Origin: Neocallimastix lanati (nom. inval.)
Taxonomy: Eukaryota; Neocallimastigomycota; Neocallimastigomycetes; Neocallimastigales; Neocallimastigaceae
Reading direction: 5' to 3'
DNA length: 60,000 nucleotides
NCBI GenBank assembly: GCA_016946835.1
Contig: JACVTC010000180.1
Span: 170,001-230,000, forward strand
Position 1 is the stretch's first letter, and the number at the start of each line of letters is the position of its first letter. Shown here piece after piece: positions 35,503 to 48,828 of this stretch. The translations under genes were made by a program, and so were the position numbers. Below the pieces are notes generated by a model. That model was not told where the DNA came from. It made no database searches and saw only the letters and a list, made by a program, of their open reading frames with translations.

Positions 35503-37530
35503 TTAATGGTTAATTTCATCTTCCATTAATTCAATCGATTTTGGTCGTTTAGGAATAATTCCTAAGAAACGGAAATGTTCTTCATCTGATTTAGCTCTAG
35601 CCCAAATACTCTTTATATTACTTTTATGTTTATCGGGTATAAGAATTTTTTCATGATCTTGAATAATACCCGTTTTTTCATCATAAATAACACGTACACC
35701 ACTCTTACATTCAATTTTACTATGTTCACGAATATCATGAATAAATTTAAGTACTTCGGATTTATAGACTTCACGATGAACTACAAAATGCATGACATGA
35801 TCACTTCCTTCAAAATAGGCACGACGAACTAAAAATCCATTCTTTTGTAAATGTTGAATATAGGGTTCAATAAGATCAGGGCATATAACACGATCTCCAT
35901 TACCATACATAAACATATAAGCCATATGTTTTGGTACATTATAAAAGGCTGGATAATAGATATCTAAAAGATATTTAGCGATAGAAGGTTGACGAACGTA
36001 AATATAATAAAAGTAACAAATCATCTTACTAAGTTTAGGGGAATAATTAGTATGTTTAACACCAATGTATTTCATCCATTTCATGGAGGTAATACCAGCA
36101 GTAATACCACGAGTAATGACGGACTGTGTTAATAAGGATGGACCGGAATCCATAATAGCTGCTTCCATACAATAGAAAAAGGCTTCATAATCATCATAAT
36201 CTTTTTTAGCTTGACGATAATTTTCAACTAATTTTGATACTCTATCACCTTTTTTCCATTTACCTTCCTTTTCCATCTTAGTTAACATATTCAAAAATTG
36301 ATCCTCAGTAATTTCATTTTCATTTTCATCATTCCAATGATCATTGAAAGCACTCTTTTGACCAGGAACATGAACAATTTCAGAATTTACACTTGAAAGA
36401 GGAAGAGAAAGTTTTGCTAAAATAGAAGAAGGTGAAGGATTAATGGTTAATGAGGTAAGATTAAGTCGTTTCAAAAGACGAGTTTGCCTAGTCTGCATCT
36501 TTTTACGATATTTTCTAAGATTAACTTGTAAAACATATGTGAAATGAGCAAAAACATAGGAACCATTATCACTAAAAGTATGGAACATTATTTTATATTC
36601 TTGGCCCTTGGCACGATTTTCTTTCCAAAATTGAAACATTTGTTTCATTAAATGTTCATTCTTAATATTAAGAATTTTTGGAACAACTAATAATAAGGTT
36701 GGAGATATATGTGCCAATACTGGATGACCTAAATTAGAATATAATTTAATGTACTTCCTTAGATGTTTTGGATGACAATTCCACCATCCTAATAGAACCA
36801 TTAATTCACGAGATGACTTATCTGAAGAGCACTCACATATCGTCGTAGTATCTTCTGGTTCCTTCTCAGGATTCACATAAACAAATCCACGATTTAAATT
36901 TCTACTTGTATATTTAGTTTGAATTTTTCGATTACTGAAATAACGATGTAATAATCTATCGAACAAACTTAAATCTTTATCTTCTTCATCAATTTTCAAA
37001 GTATCATAAAAGAAAGAATTTGAAATACTTCTAAAATAATTATAATGCTCAAATTTTCTAATTTTTTGATAAATTTCTTTTTCTCTTTCATGCTTTGCTA
37101 TTTGTTCCTCGGTTAAAGGGGGAGCTAATATATCATTTCTAACATGATGAATAACTTTATTAGAAGTATTTTCCTCATCTTTTGAAAAGAGACTTGTAAT
37201 TCTAAAATGTTCTTTTCTATAGAAGGGGGTATAATTATAGAGAGAGTTATTGTAAGTTAATCCAAATATACTTGGAATGGATATAGAAGAAGTTGGAAAA
37301 TAATTAAGATTAATTTGTTGCGTATTATGACTTCTACAAGAATTTAGAGAAGATAAAGTATGAAGTGAATGAGTTGAAATTTGATTTAGTAATATTCTAT
37401 TGGATAAGGTGGTATTAAAGTTTGTTTGATATTTTGTATTTGCTAATGTTCTAATTAAAAATTGTCGATTAGGTTGACAAATTTTCTTTATTAGAAAATA
37501 ATTACTATTTAATATTTTATTAAATTCCAT
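35503..37530 (-). CDS. TMEM53/DUF829-like alpha/beta-hydrolase-fold protein
   Basis: 675 residues, one exon. The DUF829 (TMEM53) core starts at ELMVLLGWWNCHPKHLRKY (242-260). It continues through a nucleophile-elbow-like FSDNGSY (319-325) in the position of FSNGG of human TMEM53, then DSGPS (about 462). It ends with GNGDRVICPDLIEPYI and GSDHVMHFVVH (about 560-600), where the Asp and His of a hydrolase triad would sit. An insert of about 100 residues separates the two core halves. The N-terminal about 130 residues are rich in Arg, Asn and Ser and almost lack acids, resembling an organelle-import leader. The role of this family is not settled: animal TMEM53 is a nuclear-envelope protein, and no reaction is established. 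Family membership is solid, but function and location are not. The gene is convergent with the presenilin fusion. Confidence 0.8.
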   Translation of the reverse strand: MEFNKILNSNYFLIKKICQPNRQFLIRTLANTKYQTNFNTTLSNRILLNQISTHSLHTLSSLNSCRSHNTQQINLNYFPTSSISIPSIFGLTYNNSLYNYTPFYRKEHFRITSLFSKDEENTSNKVIHHVRNDILAPPLTEEQIAKHEREKEIYQKIRKFEHYNYFRSISNSFFYDTLKIDEEDKDLSLFDRLLHRYFSNRKIQTKYTSRNLNRGFVYVNPEKEPEDTTTICECSSDKSSRELMVLLGWWNCHPKHLRKYIKLYSNLGHPVLAHISPTLLLVVPKILNIKNEHLMKQMFQFWKENRAKGQEYKIMFHTFSDNGSYVFAHFTYVLQVNLRKYRKKMQTRQTRLLKRLNLTSLTINPSPSSILAKLSLPLSSVNSEIVHVPGQKSAFNDHWNDENENEITEDQFLNMLTKMEKEGKWKKGDRVSKLVENYRQAKKDYDDYEAFFYCMEAAIMDSGPSLLTQSVITRGITAGITSMKWMKYIGVKHTNYSPKLSKMICYFYYIYVRQPSIAKYLLDIYYPAFYNVPKHMAYMFMYGNGDRVICPDLIEPYIQHLQKNGFLVRRAYFEGSDHVMHFVVHREVYKSEVLKFIHDIREHSKIECKSGVRVIYDEKTGIIQDHEKILIPDKHKSNIKSIWARAKSDEEHFRFLGIIPKRPKSIELMEDEINH

Positions 37531-39437
37531 ATCTTTTATTACTCACTCAGTTTAAAGTGTATGTATATATAATCTATTTTTTTTTTTAAATTGATTGAAT
37601 TAATACTACTATTATTATTCTAAATTTTACTGAAATTATTACAAAGAATAAATTATAAAAAAAAATACTTAAATTATTTTAAAATTTAAAATCATAAATT
37701 AATCTTTTTTTTTTTTTTTTAATTGTTTTTTTTTTTTTTTTTTTTTTGTTTGTTTGTTTGTTTGTTTTTATTTTAATTTGTTTCGTTTTTTCTATTATTA
37801 CTATTATTATATTATCTTTAAAATTATACTTAAATAATTTATTTTTTTTTTTTAATTTTTATTATTTTAAATATTTATATTTTTATTTTTATTTTTCTTA
37901 ATTTTTATTTTTTATTATCATTAACAGAAAATAATTACTATTTTATAATAAAAAATACTATTAAGAAAATATTTTGATAATATGATTATATAAAGAAATA
38001 TATAGTAAAGTATAATAATTATAACAAAATATATTTAAAATTATTAGTATTGGAGTTTAAAATAAAGTTTGACAAAAGTTTCCCCTTAAATCAAATCTTT
38101 TAAAGTTTCAATATTAATTTTTATTTAAAATTAAAATATATAGATTACCGACAAAATATATAATATTTATAACAACAATTAAAAAAACTTACCATTAATT
38201 GTGATTTTTAATTAATTAATCGTAAAAAGACAAAAGTTTATTTATTAAATGAAAATAATAATAATAATAATAATAATAACTATAATAATATATTAATAAG
38301 ATTTTTACTTTTTATAATATAAGCATTTCTTTTTTCCTTTTTTTTTTTTATCTTTCTATTTAATACAAGAATTTATCTTCCGCATTTATATACATATAAA
38401 AAAAAAATAATGATATACTTATATATATATTTAGATATACTTTTTAATAAAAAAAATAATAATAAATAAATAAAATAAAATAAAACAGTTATTATCTATT
38501 ATACTTTGTTAGATTAAATTTTTAATTATTTAAAAGTTTCAAATCATTTCCTCATGAATTATTACAATATCATAAGATACTTAATATTCTATTGGATACT
38601 ATTAAAATATTAATATTTATACTTTTTTTTCTTGCAATTTAATGTTATCTTTATAATATTTTATATTATATCATAACGTTATTCATTAAAATTTGATGTT
38701 TCTTTAAATAAAAAAAATAAAAAAAAAAAAATAAAAATAAAAATAAAAAAAAAAATAAATAAATAAAATAAAATAAAATAAAATAAGAATAAAACAATTT
38801 TATTTTTATATTGATTGTAATTTTTTTTTTTTAATAGTAAATAAAATTATTAATTATTATATAATGATGATATAAAATTTAATTATTATAAAAGTTATAA
38901 TTTATCACTATTTAATACTTATATTAAGTAATAATATATTAAATAAATAAATAAATAAGAGCAATAATAAAAAAGTAAAAAAATATAAAGATGATAAAAA
39001 AAAAATTATTATTTTTATTTTTATTCAGTTTGTATTAATTCATATATTTACTATATATATTACTACAAATTGAAATTTAATTAATTTTTTTTTTTAATTG
39101 TGACTTATTTTAAATAATATAATTATAATTTATCCTAATAAGGAATATAACTACTAATAATTCATTATATATAAATATAATAAGGCAGTATTTTATTATT
39201 CATTTAAATATAGCAGATATACTTAAAAGTACTTATTTTCTTTTAAATATTGGTTATTATTATTTTTATTTTTAGAAACTCCTTGTAGAAATAAAAAAAA
39301 AAAATAATAATTTATATTTTTAAATATCTTTTTTTTTTAATTATTACAAAATTGAATTTTTAAAATATAGTATAGGTTATATCATTAATAAATAGATGAG
39401 CATATATCCTATAAAAAAATAGCATCCACATTAATTC

Positions 39438-39468
<31 letters not shown>

Positions 39469-39630
39469 TTTATTTACTATTCATTAATATAAATTCTTAA
39501 TATTATATTTTATTTGATCTAAATTTAATTTGCTACTTATAATCCATATCCAACTTTATTTATTATAAAATATTAATAAATTATATGAATTATTGTATAA
39601 AATAAATTAAAAAAAAATATTAATCATCAT

Positions 39631-39668
<38 letters not shown>

Positions 39669-41839
39669 GTATTTAGGGAATTAAGAATAAAAAAAATAAC
39701 CTTTTATACATATGACTTCAACTATTACAAAATAATTTATTTACTAGTATTCTTTATTTAATTCAAATAAGACTTGTATGTGTCAAAGATTATTACATTA
39801 TATTTATTTTATATATTAATTATGAAAATTTTCGAATTTTTATTTATATATTTCAATCATGATATTTTTCGAATTTTTTATTTATTTATTTCAAAATTTT
39901 ATATTTTTGTAATTAAATAAATAAATAAATAAATTAATAAATAAAATAATAAAATTTTATTATTATTTACTATTTTTCATAAATTAAACTATTTAAATTA
40001 TTGGCCCCTTTTTACTACGGAATTATAAAAATTATCCAAAAAAAATTATCCAAAAAAATTAATAAAATATATATAATAAAAATTTTTTCATAATTTTTTT
40101 TTAATATTTTTTATTAAAAAATTAATAAATAATTATGAATATATGAATATTCTTTGTAACTAGAATTTTTTTTTAGTTATTGTTTTTTTTTTTTTTTATA
40201 TTATATAATCATATATTCATAAATAAATATTTTTTTTTATTATTATAATCTTTTGAGAACCATAAAAAAAATAAAATAAAAAAAAATTTAAATAAATTAA
40301 AAAAATAAAATTATATAATTTAGTACAAGCATATCTCTTCAAGATAACACTTTATTAAAAATATTTATTTTTCTCATACAGTTTCAAGAAATTTATTATT
40401 CATTATGTCAAAATTTTAGATATATAAATAAAGAATATAAAAATATTTTATATTTTATATTTTATAGAAATATTAAATATAAATATTTCTATATTTTAAT
40501 ATTTATAATTAATATTTTGTAGAAATAATAAATATAGATATTTTAATATCTTAATATCTTTATATTTTTTATTTTATATTTATATTTTATATTTTATTAT
40601 TTTATTATTTTATTATTTTATATTTTAATATCATTGTTTCATAAAAGGTTAAAATTCAACCATAAACAAAAAAAAATAAATGAATTCTACACATATTAAT
40701 ATTACATTATTTATAAGAAATGTAATAAATATTGTATTGTATAATACATTAATACTTTAATATGATTATATTAAAATATATTAATAATTTAATTTATATT
40801 TTTAAATATAAACAATTATGGCATATTATCATGCATTAATAATATATTATAATTTATTTCAAATTTATATAAAATTAAAGTTTCTCCATAAAAATTAATC
40901 CAATTAAAACAAATATTACCAATAAATAATATCTATATAATATAATATAAAATTTTTTTTATGTAAATATTTATTGATAATATAATTTCAAATTGATATT
41001 AAAATATAATATTATATATTGTACAGATATAAGAAAACATATAATTTGATTATATTCCCCACAAACTAATAATTAAATACTTTCCTAAATATATTTAGTA
41101 ATATTAGAATGTTTAAAAAAAAAAAAAAATTATATTTACTACTCTATTTACTATTTACAGTTATTAAACACACAATTTTCATTTCTAAATTAAGCCACTA
41201 AACAAATTTTCAACTAAATACATTAAAAATATGTTTAATCTATTAATTAAATTTCAATGATTCATACTAATGAAACTTGTTTATTAGTTATTTAGTTACG
41301 TAATTAATTTTTATTTAGTTATTTAGATATTACTTATTTAATTAATTAATTAATTATTTATTTATTTATTTGTTTGTTTATTTATTTATTTGTTTATTTA
41401 TTTTATTTACTATAAATATGTATTTTACTGATAATAATTTAAAACAACTTGTTTTATTAATTAATATAATTTTACTTTTATTAGTTCATTATTTAATAGA
41501 AAATATATTTTAAAATTTATTATAAAAAGTTTGTATTTGAAATTTATTTAGTTTACTTTTTCTTCTAATTCATTTATTATTCTAAATTACAGTGATTCAT
41601 TCTAAAAATTTAAATTTTTAAAATATACATTATAGTTATTAAAATAATTCAATTATCTATTATATATTTCTATAATATATAAATATATATATATTTAAAT
41701 AATATTTATTTTAATAATAATATATATAATTTATATAATATTAATTTCATTTATATATATAATAATTCTTAAATCTATTAATACTAATAAAATTAAAATT
41801 AAATAAATAAAAAAAATATTATTATTGATAATTAGTTAT
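37531..41839. repeat. 4.3-kb gene-free spacer
   Basis: Homopolymers (A near 39440-39463 and 39632-39666), TTTG repeat near 37748-37767, ATAA repeats and AT runs. Both strands were scanned, and no protein-like block longer than noise was found. Confidence 0.6.
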
Positions 41840-42541
41840 TTATTTTTTCTTTTCTTCAAACTCTTTTTGTTCTTCTTTTAAAAATTCAATGACATCATTT
41901 TGTTCTGTTTTAGTTAATTGTTGTAAATTCTTTTTAATAACTGTTTTACCGGAAGGATTATTTTGTTGTCTTTTAAAATAGTCTTCAATTGTACCAAATT
42001 TATTCATAGAATCATACCATCCAAGATGATCAGCAATTAAATGTAAATTTTTACATTTATCACAACGAATGATGACAACCCCTTCATAATATGATTTTTT
42101 GGAAATAAGTTTATATGAACGATTATTACATTTTTTACAAGTAAATCCAATTAAAAATTTTTCTGTATCCATTTTAATTTTATTTTTATTATCGCCATTA
42201 GATGCATTATCTAGGTTAGTATTACATTTCGAAAAAAATCTAATAGATTGACATTTCAAAGAATTTTGGTAATTGGTAAGAAATGCAAAATTTTGAAACG
42301 ATCTTGAAATTTCATTATTATCTGATTTTTGAAATTTTTTATTATTATTTTCAGTATTAAATAATCCTGTTGGAAGTATTAGATTTCTTCTATTTGTTAC
42401 TTGCTTTGGTCGAATTTGCCATGAATTACATATGAAATTTAAATTTCTAAATGAATTTCTTAACCCATTTTGAAAAGTTTGGTTTAATAAACCTTCATTA
42501 TATGTCATTTTTATCCCTACGTTTGATATTAAATTTTGCAT
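41840..42541 (-). CDS. ZIM17: Zim17/Tim15/Hep1-type DNL zinc-finger protein
   Basis: 233 residues. The zinc-ribbon domain runs from FTCKKCNNRS: Cys135-Cys138 and Cys160-Cys163 (CDKC), followed by KNLHLIADHLGWYDSM. This is the signature of the mitochondrial Hsp70-escort protein, which keeps matrix Hsp70 soluble and so supports protein import and Fe-S assembly. The family-defining Asp-Asn-Leu reads Asp171-His-Leu here. Residues 1-125 are long and Asn/Arg-rich with few acids, compatible with an organelle leader. In an anaerobe the target would be the hydrogenosome (inferred). Met12 is an alternative start. The C-terminal tail is a Glu/Lys helix. The gene is transcribed away from HydG. Confidence 0.9.
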   Translation of the reverse strand: MQNLISNVGIKMTYNEGLLNQTFQNGLRNSFRNLNFICNSWQIRPKQVTNRRNLILPTGLFNTENNNKKFQKSDNNEISRSFQNFAFLTNYQNSLKCQSIRFFSKCNTNLDNASNGDNKNKIKMDTEKFLIGFTCKKCNNRSYKLISKKSYYEGVVIIRCDKCKNLHLIADHLGWYDSMNKFGTIEDYFKRQQNNPSGKTVIKKNLQQLTKTEQNDVIEFLKEEQKEFEEKKK

Positions 42542-45500
42542 TTTAATTTATATTTTTTACTTTCTTATTACTATCTTTATTAATTTCTTTATAATTAATT
42601 TACTTTAAATCTTTTATTATTTTTTTTTTTTTTATATTAGAATTAAATAATAAAAATAATTTTATATAAATCGAAGAAAAAAAAAAAAATATATATATAT
42701 ATAATACTTATTATTGACTAAAATATTGTTAAAATAAATATTTAAATTTTTTTATTTACTTATTTTTTAATAATTATTTAACTATATTATTTGTATCAAA
42801 AACTCTATAAACTATATATTATTATTATACATCCTATTTATTTGTAGTACTTCTCTAATTTTTTAATAAATACTAATTTTTTAATAATTATTAATTGGGT
42901 AAAATTCCATAAATTTTAAACATTTTTCTTAATTTATAATCTAACCCTAATTTATATGATTAGAATACGATTTATATTTTATAGGTTTTAATATAAATTT
43001 ATATATTAGAAAAATTTTAGGAGTTCAAAGTATTATATTTTATTACTGTGTTAATTGTTTTTTAAAAAAATAATAATAATAATAATAAAAGAATAAAATA
43101 AAATCTTCTTTTTTAAATGCATTATTCTTTAATTTTCCCATTATAATATTTAATTATAAATATTATTCTATTATTTTAAAGATTAATATCAATCAATAAT
43201 ATTTAGATATAAATATTTGTCAATTATTAAAGCATATTAAAAAAAAAAAAAAAGAAACTAGAAATATATCTTATTACTAAATAAAAAATGTATTAATAGC
43301 TACTTATATATACAGTTCAAAAAGAATAAAAAAAAAAAGAAAGATTGACTAATTTATAAATTATATATAGAGTATATGTAATTTTATTTATTTTTTTTTT
43401 TTTTTAAAAAAAAATCGTTTATTTTATAAAATAATTAATTACTAAGGTTTTTTTTGACAATTTTTTTTTTTTTTTTGATAATTATAAATATTATATAACT
43501 AAATATAGGTTTTAAATATTTTTTTTTGTTTTTATGTTTCCATATTATTATACTAATAATTACAATAAAAAAAAAATAACCGTTGAACTATTAATTGAAT
43601 ATATAATATATTTTACTATAAATTTATATTAAATTTATTAATATCATTAATAGTAATTAAAGCCACAAACATTACAAAAATTATTATTTTAATATAAATT
43701 AGAATGAAAATAGTGTAGGTTATCACTTTTTAATATATATATTTTTTTCCTTATAGATTTAAAATATCAACAATGAAACAAACTATTTCAATGGTAGTTA
43801 CTACTTTGAATTTATTCTATTTTTTATAAATTTTATTTATTTTATTTTATTAAAAGTCTTCATTTGTACATTTACTATAATATATTTTATTATTTATTTT
43901 ATTATTTATTTTATTATTTATTTTATTATTTATTTTATTATTTTTTATTATTTATTTTATTATTTATTTTATTATTTATTTTATTATTTATTTTATTATT
44001 TATTTTATTTTTATTTTTATTTTTATTTTTATTTTTTAGTTTTAGTAATTACGTTTTAAATAATTTTTAAAAAATTATTTATATTTTAAGTATTTCAAGT
44101 ATTATTAACTATATTTAGTTATTTGATAAATTTTTTTTAATATATATTATATATATCATTTTATGTATTATTATTATTATTTTATAATTACTTTATTTCT
44201 AAAATAATAAATTAATAATAATAACAAAAAAACAAAAAAACAAAAAAAAAAAAAGAGTGATAAATAAATGAAATTCTAAGAATAAGATTTTTAAAGTTCC
44301 TGTTTGGTCGATGAAATTCATTTCTTTTATATTATTATAGTAATCAATAAAGCACTTTTATTAAGAAAATTTATATCAGAAAAAGCCATTTTTTTTTATT
44401 GCTATATATATAAATAAAATTTTATTTCTTTGGTTACATTTATATAAGTTTAATAAATTTTTTTTTTTCATGTTTTAAAATTTTATTAATGAACATTTAA
44501 TAAATTTTTTTTTTTTCATGTTTTAAAATTTTATTAGTGAACATTTATAATTTTTATTTTTTATTATTTTTTATTATTTTTTTATGTTAATACCATTTTT
44601 ATATTCTATGTAAAAAAAGTAAAAAAAGAGAGAAAAGATAAATTTATGGGGAAAAAATAATAAAAAGATGCCACACTGAATTATTATTTAAATACTATTT
44701 TAAATAATTGTTTTTTAAAATAAAAAAATTTTTATATATTTTGTAATATGTTTTTTTGTGGGAATATTTTATATTTCTATTTTTATTTAAAATTTATTTT
44801 TTATACCTTCCGACTCTGTCCGATATATTTCATATATATTATTATATATTATATAAATATATTAACAATTAATTTAAAATATATTAAATAACTGTAATAC
44901 TGAATAAAATCGTTAATATTATATTATTATTATTTTTTTTTAAAAATAAAATAGTTAATATTTATTTATTAATTATAATTATTAATTTTTTTTAAAAAGA
45001 ATAAAAAATTGGTATAATTTAAAGAATTATTTAGTTTAAAAGAATTGAATAGCTATGGAATATATGAAGTTTTATATATAAATATTTAAAATATTCGTAA
45101 ACTACTGTTTACTTTTAACTCTTTTACATAAATATAATATACTAATAACAAAAAAAAAAAAAAAAATAAAATGAATGTAATATAATTATTTTTTTTTCTT
45201 TTTAAAATGTATGAACTATCATACTTATACCAGAATATAAAATAAATAATGAATAAATATTTTATAATGATATGATTAAAAAAAAATTATTATTTCATAA
45301 TAAATAAATGAATAAGTAATATTTATTTAAATAAAATTTGTGAATAAAAAATTTATATTATTTTTATATATTTAAATTAAAGTCAATTCATAATATATTA
45401 ATAGTAATTACAACTATCGAATCTATTAATAATATTTATTTATAAAAAAAAAGTATTAGCAAGTAACGAAAATATTAATAAAGTTTAAGCAAATGTAAAG

Positions 45501-45863
45501 AATTACTTTACGTTAACGTATTTACGTATTAACAGATTAATATGACATTTAATTATTAGTATAATATATAGGATGAAAAACCTATAATATTTTTTTTTTA
45601 AAAGATAAAACAGAAGATTAAAATATAACTGAAATGTGATATTTTTTTTATAAAAAAGAGTTAATAACTCTGTATATAAAGTAATAATAATGAATAAATA
45701 TTTATATAAATATTGATAAAGCATTACTATTAATATATATTTATAAAAAATAAAAAATAAAAATATTATTTAATATGTAGATAAAAAAAATAATTTTAAT
45801 AATTTAATAATATATATATATTTTATTTATACATGCATCATTTTTATATAATCTTTAATGTAA

Positions 45864-45895
<32 letters not shown>

Positions 45896-46901
45896 AATTA
45901 AATATTTCTATAAATTAGTTTAGACTATATTTTAAAGAATTCCTATTTAATATATTAATTCCTGTACATTCCTATACATTCCTATATATTTCCTAATATA
46001 TTCCTAATATATTATAATATTAAAATATAAAAAGATTTTATAGTATTGTTTATTATATTATATTATATTGAAATATGAATAAATGAAAGATTGTGTAATA
46101 AAGAGTTGATATAAACATCCATAGAGAGCTTTACTTTAATGTACTTAAAATATATAAAAGAAAACTTTTTCCTTTTTTTTTTTATTTTTATTTTTTTATT
46201 TTTATTATTTTTTATTAATTCTTAACTTTTAAAGTTTTATATATTCATATTAAATTTTTAAAAAAAATTTTATTATTTAAAATTATATATTTAAAAAAGT
46301 GAAGATTAATAGAATATATATATATAGTTAAGAGTTTGAGTAGAAAATTAATATTAATAGATTGTAAGAATTTTAAGAAAAAAAATTTTATATTATTACA
46401 TTATATTACTTTCATAAATATTTTATTATTAAAAAAAAATAGTATAGAGATAATTAAAGATAAAAAATTGTAAATATATATATATATTTTTTTACTTCAA
46501 TTTTGATTTTATATTTATTAAAAAAATAAAATAATTAAAGTATATATATATTATATAAAATATATAAAATATATAAAAGTCAATTTTATGTATTAATATG
46601 TATTAAAAAAAACATATATTTGTAAAATTGAGTATTTTTATATTTATAAATATAACACATAATATATTTTTTATATTATATAGTGAATATATATATATAT
46701 TTTACTTTAATATTAGTAATATTTTTTTATTATAAAAATAAAATTATATTTTTTATTAAATTTATACTATATTTAATATCTTACTAATTATTATATTATT
46801 TTTATTTTAAAATAATATTATTATAAAATAATTTAGTTAAATATATTCAATAAAGTATTATTATTAATAAACAGTATAAAATTATATAATAAATATACAA
46901 A
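42542..46901. other. 4.4-kb spacer between divergent Zim17 and HydG
   Basis: AT-rich DNA with TTATTTTATTA repeats (43880-44035), a 47-bp tandem duplication (44451-44545), and T/A runs. The frame at 45503-45724 is Leu/Ile/Phe/Tyr noise. It must contain both promoters, but no motif was recognised. Confidence 0.55.
44451..44545. repeat. 47-48 bp tandem duplication
   Basis: The unit TAATAAATTTTTTTTTTCAT, then GTTTTAAAATTTTATTA and TGAACATT, occurs twice (44451-44497 and 44498-44545). The copies differ in T-run length and one A/G. Confidence 0.85.
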
Positions 46902-48828
46902 ATGTTTCCAGTTGCAAAAAATATTTTAAGTGGAGTTATTAGAACTTCACAAACTAAAAATTTATTAAACTCTTCAGTAAATTTATTATCAAAAAGATTC
47001 TATGCCTGGAGTATTGAAAGAGAACGTAAATATTAAAATATATATTTTTCTTTTTTGTTATATTATAATTTATATTTGTATAAATTAAAAAAAAAAAAAA
47101 AAAAGGAAGATAATTTATTATTTTGAAATTAAAAATATTAATTTATATAAATGATGATAAAGTGATAATTTAAATTTATATTAATAAATAAATAAAATTA
47201 TTTTATTTTTTTATATTAAAAATATGCTTTTAAGTTTACTTTTAAAAAGTTGAAAAAAAAATATTATATTAAAAATAATTTTATGTATATATTGTATTTA
47301 TGTTATATTAAATAAATTTAATATTATAGCAAATCATAAATTTAAGAAAGCAAGTGAAATTATTAAAGAAAAAGAAATTTTTGAAGCTTTAGAAAAAACA
47401 AAAGAAGATGCTAAGAATCCAGAAATTATTAAAAATATTTTAAAGAAAGCTAAGGATAGAGCTTTATTAAAGAATATTGTCGCTGGTTCAGAATATGTTC
47501 AAGGTTTAAATATTGAGGAAACTGCTACTTTATTAAATATGGATTCTACTAATAAAGAATTAACTAGTTTATTATTCAAAACTGCTTTTGATATTAAGGA
47601 ACGTATTTATGGTAATAGAATTGTTCTTTTTGCCCCACTTTATCTTTCTAATTATTGTGTAAACTCTTGTACCTATTGTTCTTTCAGAATTCAAAATACC
47701 CATGGTACTCGTGCTTTACTTGAAAAAGAAGATATTGTTAAGGAAGTTGAAGTATTACAAAGACAAGGTCATAAGAGATTATTAGTTTTAACTGGTGAAC
47801 ATCCAAAATACCCATTTGAAAAATTCCTTGATGCTCTTAAAGTTATTAGTGAAGTTAGAACTCCACCATGTGGTGAAATTCGTCGTATTAATGTAGAAAT
47901 TCCAATGTTATCCGTTTCTGATTTCCGTAGATTAAAGAATACTAATGTTATTGGTACTTATACTCTTTTCCAAGAAACTTATCATAGAGAAACCTTTAAA
48001 CGTGTTCATCCACACGGTCCAAAGTCTAACTATGAACGTCGTGTTTTAACTTTCGATCGTGCTCAAACTGCTGGTATTGATGATGTTGGTCTTGGTGTCT
48101 TATTTGGTTTATATGATTACAAGTTTGAAGTTTTAGCTCTTCTTCAACACGCTCAACATCTTGATAAGACTTATCATGCTGGTCCACATACTCTTTCTAT
48201 TCCAAGAATTCAACCTGCTGCTAATGCTCCAGATGCTATTAATACTCCATACCCAGTAAATGATGATGATTTCAGAAAGTTAGTTGCTATTTTACGTTGT
48301 GCTGTTCCATACACTGGTATGATTTTATCTACTAGAGAATCTGCTTCTATGAGAAATCAACTCTTAAATATGGGTATTAGTCAAATTAGTGCTGGTTCTA
48401 GAACTGATGTTGGTGCTTATCATCGTGATACTTCAAGAAAAGCTGATGAATTTATGCATCAAAATACACAATACAATTCTTCTAGTCAATTTACCTTAAA
48501 CGATCCTAGAAACACTGATCAAGTTATTAGTGATTTAATTAAGAGTGGTTATGTTCCATCCTTCTGTACTGCTTGTTACCGTGAAGGTAGAACTGGTGAA
48601 GCTTTTATGAACATTGCTAAGAAGGGTGATATTCATAACTTCTGCCATCCAAATTCTTTACTTACTCTTCAAGAATACCTTACTGATTATGCTTCTGAAA
48701 ATACTAAGAAGATTGGTGAAAAATTAATTGAGAAGGAAGAAAAATTAATTCCATCTAAGATTCGTCTTGCTGCATTAAAGAAGAAGCAAAAGAGAATTGC
48801 TGCTGGTGAAAGAGATTTATACTTCTAA
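46902..48828 (+). CDS. hydG: HydG, [FeFe]-hydrogenase maturase, hydrogenosomal
   Basis: Exons are 46902-47025 and 47330-48828; the intron is 304 bp. The product has 540 residues. HydG is a radical-SAM tyrosine lyase that makes the CO and CN ligands, as an Fe(CO)2CN synthon, for the hydrogenase H-cluster. The radical-SAM motif is YCVNSCTYC (CX3CX2C), with the usual aromatic residue before the last Cys. The C-terminal cluster motif CX2CX22C is complete: FCTAC, then HNFC before HPNS. Residues 1-37 form an Arg/Lys/Ser leader without acids, ending in LSKRFYAWS, a plausible processing site for import into the hydrogenosome. The internal ATG at 47539 is in frame, but the family's N-terminal helices precede it, so the spliced start is preferred. 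Codons (GGT, GCT, CGT, AAG) are much more biased than in neighbours, suggesting high expression. HydE, HydF and the hydrogenase are not in the window. Confidence 0.95.

Noticed and set aside
43864-44070. Leu/Phe/Tyr-rich frame that looks like a membrane protein
   Set aside because: It follows an 11-12 bp TTATTTTATTA repeat exactly and has no other content.
46902-48828. HydG as a very recent bacterial transfer because of its codon bias
   Set aside because: The gene is spliced, carries a leader exon, and its codon choices (GGT, GCT, CGT) match RPL23, so the bias is explained by expression level.
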